From assembly GCA_016839995.1 (NCBI GenBank), contig JAEOTD010000110.1, positions 1 through 7,763 on the forward strand: a stretch of 7,763 nucleotides of DNA, in the 5' to 3' direction. Source of the stretch: Candidatus Hermodarchaeota archaeon (GTDB lineage: Archaea; Asgardarchaeota; Hermodarchaeia; Hermodarchaeales; Hermodarchaeaceae). A program made the translations under genes and the position numbers. A model generated the notes under the pieces. The model saw only the letters and a list, made by a program, of their open reading frames with translations. It was not told the origin of the DNA and did no database searches. Positions 6,057 through 7,763 of this stretch are shown piece by piece (positions within the stretch are counted from its first letter, which is position 1; each line of letters opens with the position of its first letter).

Positions 6057-6148
6057 AAATTCGGATGATGAAACTGCAAAACCGCTTACTTGTCGTATTC
6101 AAGGCAAGTGCTGCTGAGAGCTAAATGAGAGAGGAAACTTAAACAGGA

Positions 6149-6418
6149 TTAGTCATCTGGAAAGTGGTCCAACATCAGCTCAAGCATTTCTTGTCTTTCA
6201 TCTTCGTCTATTTCGCGCTTCTTGCGTTTCTTTCCCTCTTCATCTTCCTCAACAACAACGATATAGTCCCGTTCTGTATGTCGAATGGGAAACTTAACCT
6301 TGTAGCCTTCAGTTTCCTTCGCTTGAGATTTATAGCCACAGGAGCATTTGAGTACAGTTTTTCCAGCTTTGTTTTTTTCTGGACGTAATAGACTACCACA
6401 TTTCGGGCAGAATTTTAT
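6149..6418 (-). CDS. Rpb9/TFS-type single zinc-ribbon protein with apparent ATA start
   Basis: The 89-residue product begins (M)KFCPKCGSLLRPE, the classical N-terminal zinc ribbon of Rpb9, TFIIS-like factor TFS and RPC11; the second cysteine pair is KCSCGYK (Cys25 and Cys27, one residue between them). The C-terminal catalytic ribbon of TFS with its acidic QTRSADEP-type motif is absent. Instead there is a beta segment (KVKFPIRHTERDYIVVV, about 40-56) and a charged tail with alternating acidic and basic clusters. A role with RNA polymerase is plausible, but transcript-cleavage activity is not expected. No ATG, GTG or TTG exists in this frame between the upstream stop and the first cysteine pair; the natural start position is ATA at 6418-6416. 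A G-rich ribosome binding site (GGGGGG, minus strand, 6427-6432) lies 8 bases before it. A single T-for-C at 6416 would convert it to or from ATG. It converges on the PAC2 gene. Confidence 0.8.
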   Translation of the reverse strand: MKFCPKCGSLLRPEKNKAGKTVLKCSCGYKSQAKETEGYKVKFPIRHTERDYIVVVEEDEEGKKRKKREIDEDERQEMLELMLDHFPDD

Positions 6419-6470
6419 GGTGGTTACCCCCCGAAAATTTCGTTGCTTGGGATGCCGCGAGTATTAGACA

Positions 6471-6483
6471 CTTAAACCTTTCG
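6471..6483 (-). promoter_or_regulatory. Candidate BRE/TATA of the zinc-ribbon gene
   Basis: The minus strand reads CGAAAGGTTTAAG, a purine-rich BRE-like stretch joined to a TTTAA box. A transcription start about 25 bases downstream (near 6447) leaves a leader of about 28 bases carrying the G-run ribosome binding site. This suggests the gene has its own promoter although the 216-residue gene ends only 10 bases upstream of it. Confidence 0.45.
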
Positions 6484-6492
6484 TATTGCCCC

Positions 6493-7143
6493 TTAACCCT
6501 TTTCTAAAGGTTCAAGAATCTCTCGTGTTGCTTCAATAAGATGTGTACTTGTCAGCTTCACAGATTCTTTGGATTTTGCAGTTTTTATCGCTCGGTAAAG
6601 AATCTGATCTTGAAGGTTACGAATCTTCCGTACTTGTTCTCCATTTACTCCTGTATCAGGTTTGAACAGCACAGAATCTAAAACTCCCGGGAGAACCTGC
6701 CAGTAGTACTGAGTCGCTCCTTCAGTCATCCGTTTCTCCCATCGATCCATTTCACGACGCGTGATTGGTTGTTTCTTGAATATGGTCCATGTTTCATTTA
6801 AGCGAATACTTCCAGTTTCGTTGAATCTCACTCTAAGGGCGACACGTTGTGGGGTTTTCGTTTTAGTTTTCCTCTTGGTTATTTCAAGAACTTCTAAGAT
6901 GATACCCATATCTTCCCTGGGGCTAAGAACCCAAGAACCCGGAACAATTTTTGTTTCAGTAATTCCAAGGATTTGATAAGAAAATTGTCGCTTTCGAAGA
7001 TCTGTTTTAGTTTCACCCATACTTTCAGCATCAATGAGCATTACTACACGCCCACTGCGTTCATGACGCTGTTCGACACTTAGGATACGAAAAGATCCTT
7101 GAGGTTGTTCTTCGCGGGGAAGCGGTAGTTCGGTAACAAGCAC
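6493..7143 (-). CDS. Unrecognised basic protein of 216 residues
   Basis: I do not recognise the family. Residues about 16-125 look rich in beta strands (FRILSVEQ, RVVMLIDAES, FSYQILGI, GSWVLSPREDMGIILEVLEI, RVALRVRF), with a Lys/Thr-rich turn KRKTKTKTPQR near 90-100. The rest, from about 128, looks helical and ends in ATREILEPLEKG. There are no cysteines, no signal peptide and no membrane segment, and the protein is clearly basic, so nucleic-acid or ribosome association is possible but unproven. The first available start is GTG 7143, with GGAG at 7155-7158 (11-base spacer). The frame stays open for a further 31 codons upstream without any ATG, GTG or TTG. It lies 89 bases downstream of the activase gene on the same strand; a TTTTATTTA element in that gap may be its own promoter. 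Confidence 0.75.
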   Translation of the reverse strand: MLVTELPLPREEQPQGSFRILSVEQRHERSGRVVMLIDAESMGETKTDLRKRQFSYQILGITETKIVPGSWVLSPREDMGIILEVLEITKRKTKTKTPQRVALRVRFNETGSIRLNETWTIFKKQPITRREMDRWEKRMTEGATQYYWQVLPGVLDSVLFKPDTGVNGEQVRKIRNLQDQILYRAIKTAKSKESVKLTSTHLIEATREILEPLEKG

Positions 7144-7180
7144 GATTATAAAATCTCCAGCGCACCTCTTGACGACAGCC

Positions 7181-7190
7181 CTAAATAAAA
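7181..7190 (-). promoter_or_regulatory. Candidate TATA box of the 216-residue gene
   Basis: The minus strand reads TTTTATTTAG preceded by the purine stretch GGAAAAAGAA, a plausible BRE/TATA pair. A start about 25 bases downstream (near 7160) would give a leader of about 15-20 bases that includes GGAG at 7155-7158 and agree with initiation at GTG 7143. Confidence 0.4.
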
Positions 7191-7232
7191 TTCTTTTTCC
7201 TTTCGTTTCATCAAATTCGTCTTCAGTCGATG

Positions 7233-7763
7233 TTACTTAAACCGTGTTGTTAGCTTATGGTTCTGCGCATATTGCTGGAACTTGTCGAGTTGAGTGGGAG
7301 TAAAGGAGGTTGTTAGAGTTGAATCTAAGACGGTTTCAGTTGGACGAAATTGCTGAAGAACGAAATTCTTTGAACCCACCCATCGACGAATTTGATCAAG
7401 GTGTTGAAAATCTTCAATTATTGAGGGGACTAGAGTTGTCCGAAATTCGTGGTGCACTTTGGACGATTTGAGGAGGCTTACTGTTTCTTTAACGCGATTT
7501 AATATTTGACTGGAGGACTGAGTCACATGTACATATTCCTCTTTGCTGGGTATTGTTTTAATATCAACAGCAACGAAATCTAAGAGTTTTGCATCAAGAA
7601 GCTGTTGAATTACATCAGGCTTAGTTCCATTAGTCATCAGTCCAAATTCCAGGTTGTGGTTGTGGGTCCATTCAGCAAGTGTTTTGAGCGCATCGAGCTG
7701 AAGTGTCGGTTCACCTCCCGTGGCGATTACACCGTCAATGAGAAATTGGTTAGCTTCAATTTC
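7233..7763 (-). CDS. Radical-SAM activase of anaerobic ribonucleotide reductase (NrdG-type), C-terminal part
   Basis: The frame is open from the right edge of the window to TAA at 7233-7235, giving 176 visible residues; the start and the N-terminal CxxxCxxC iron-sulfur motif lie outside. Near the visible N-terminus is IATGGEPTLQ (about 13-22), the TGGEP motif that binds the amino group of S-adenosylmethionine. Further on come GLMTNGTKPD, the FVAVDIKTIPSKEEY segment (matching the DIKxP pattern of this group), FRTTLVPSI and FVLQQFRP. This set is typical of the archaeal/bacterial TIGR02495-type anaerobic ribonucleoside-triphosphate reductase activating proteins. The enzyme would use a [4Fe-4S] cluster and S-adenosylmethionine to place the glycyl radical on NrdD, whose gene is about 2.4 kb away on the other strand. 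Another glycyl-radical activase is the main alternative. An internal ATG at 7637 is not the true start, because the essential TGGEP motif lies before it. Confidence 0.88.
   Translation of the reverse strand, partial: EIEANQFLIDGVIATGGEPTLQLDALKTLAEWTHNHNLEFGLMTNGTKPDVIQQLLDAKLLDFVAVDIKTIPSKEEYVHVTQSSSQILNRVKETVSLLKSSKVHHEFRTTLVPSIIEDFQHLDQIRRWVGSKNFVLQQFRPTETVLDSTLTTSFTPTQLDKFQQYAQNHKLTTRFK

Noticed and set aside
6164..6399. Open frames of 74 and 63 codons on plus and minus strands
   Set aside because: Both lie inside the zinc-ribbon gene in other frames. Only the frame ending at 6149 contains the cysteine knuckles.
1..7763. CRISPR array, tRNA, rRNA, insertion sequence, toxin-antitoxin or defence genes
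   Set aside because: No spaced direct repeats, cloverleaf-type sequences, transposase motifs or recognised defence domains were found on either strand.

Overview
The window looks archaeal. Evidence: a protein resembling eukaryote/archaeal ribosomal protein eL33, a Roadblock/LC7 protein, a PAC2-family protein, an Rpb9/TFS-type zinc ribbon, a class III ribonucleotide reductase with the archaeal-style TIGR02495-like activase, TATA-like boxes with short leaders, and frequent TTG/GTG starts behind purine-rich ribosome binding sites. The eL33-like and Roadblock genes together would suit an Asgard-type archaeon, but that is inference; no marker here settles the phylum.

Layout. (1) Positions 1-311, minus: the N-terminal part of an apparent eL33 (L35Ae) with an unusual Lys/Thr-rich, histone-H1-like leading tail, cut by the window edge. 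(2) 478-867, plus: Roadblock/LC7 protein, preceded by a 10-codon mini-ORF with a strong ribosome binding site. (3) 889-1770, minus: stand-alone asparagine-synthase-type PP-loop domain without a glutaminase domain, convergent with the Roadblock gene. (4) 1783-2211: a gene-free stretch of about 430 bases with a 48-base imperfect palindrome, an alternative hairpin plus T-run, and a probable promoter for the next operon. (5) 2212-4807, plus: glutaredoxin-like redoxin overlapping a class III (anaerobic) ribonucleotide reductase gene, nrdD. (6) 4903-5175, plus: small protein with four CxxC knuckles. (7) 5271-6056, plus: PAC2-family protein. (8) Minus strand, convergent with PAC2: an 89-residue Rpb9/TFS-like zinc ribbon that has no ATG/GTG/TTG start and apparently begins at ATA, an unrecognised 216-residue basic protein, and the C-terminal 176 residues of a radical-SAM NrdG-type activase that runs off the right edge.

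How the genes fit. The redoxin, NrdD and the activase are the parts of oxygen-independent dNTP synthesis: the activase would generate the glycyl radical on NrdD, NrdD reduces ribonucleotides, and the redoxin is a good candidate for its electron donor. The activase is not in the nrdD operon but about 2.4 kb away on the opposite strand. The other genes point to translation, transcription, proteostasis and GTPase regulation. I found no tRNA, rRNA, CRISPR array or transposase. The most unusual points are the eL33 tail with its 36-base tandem repeat, the ATA start of the zinc-ribbon gene, the structured intergenic region before the nrd operon, and the two SD-preceded mini-ORFs.
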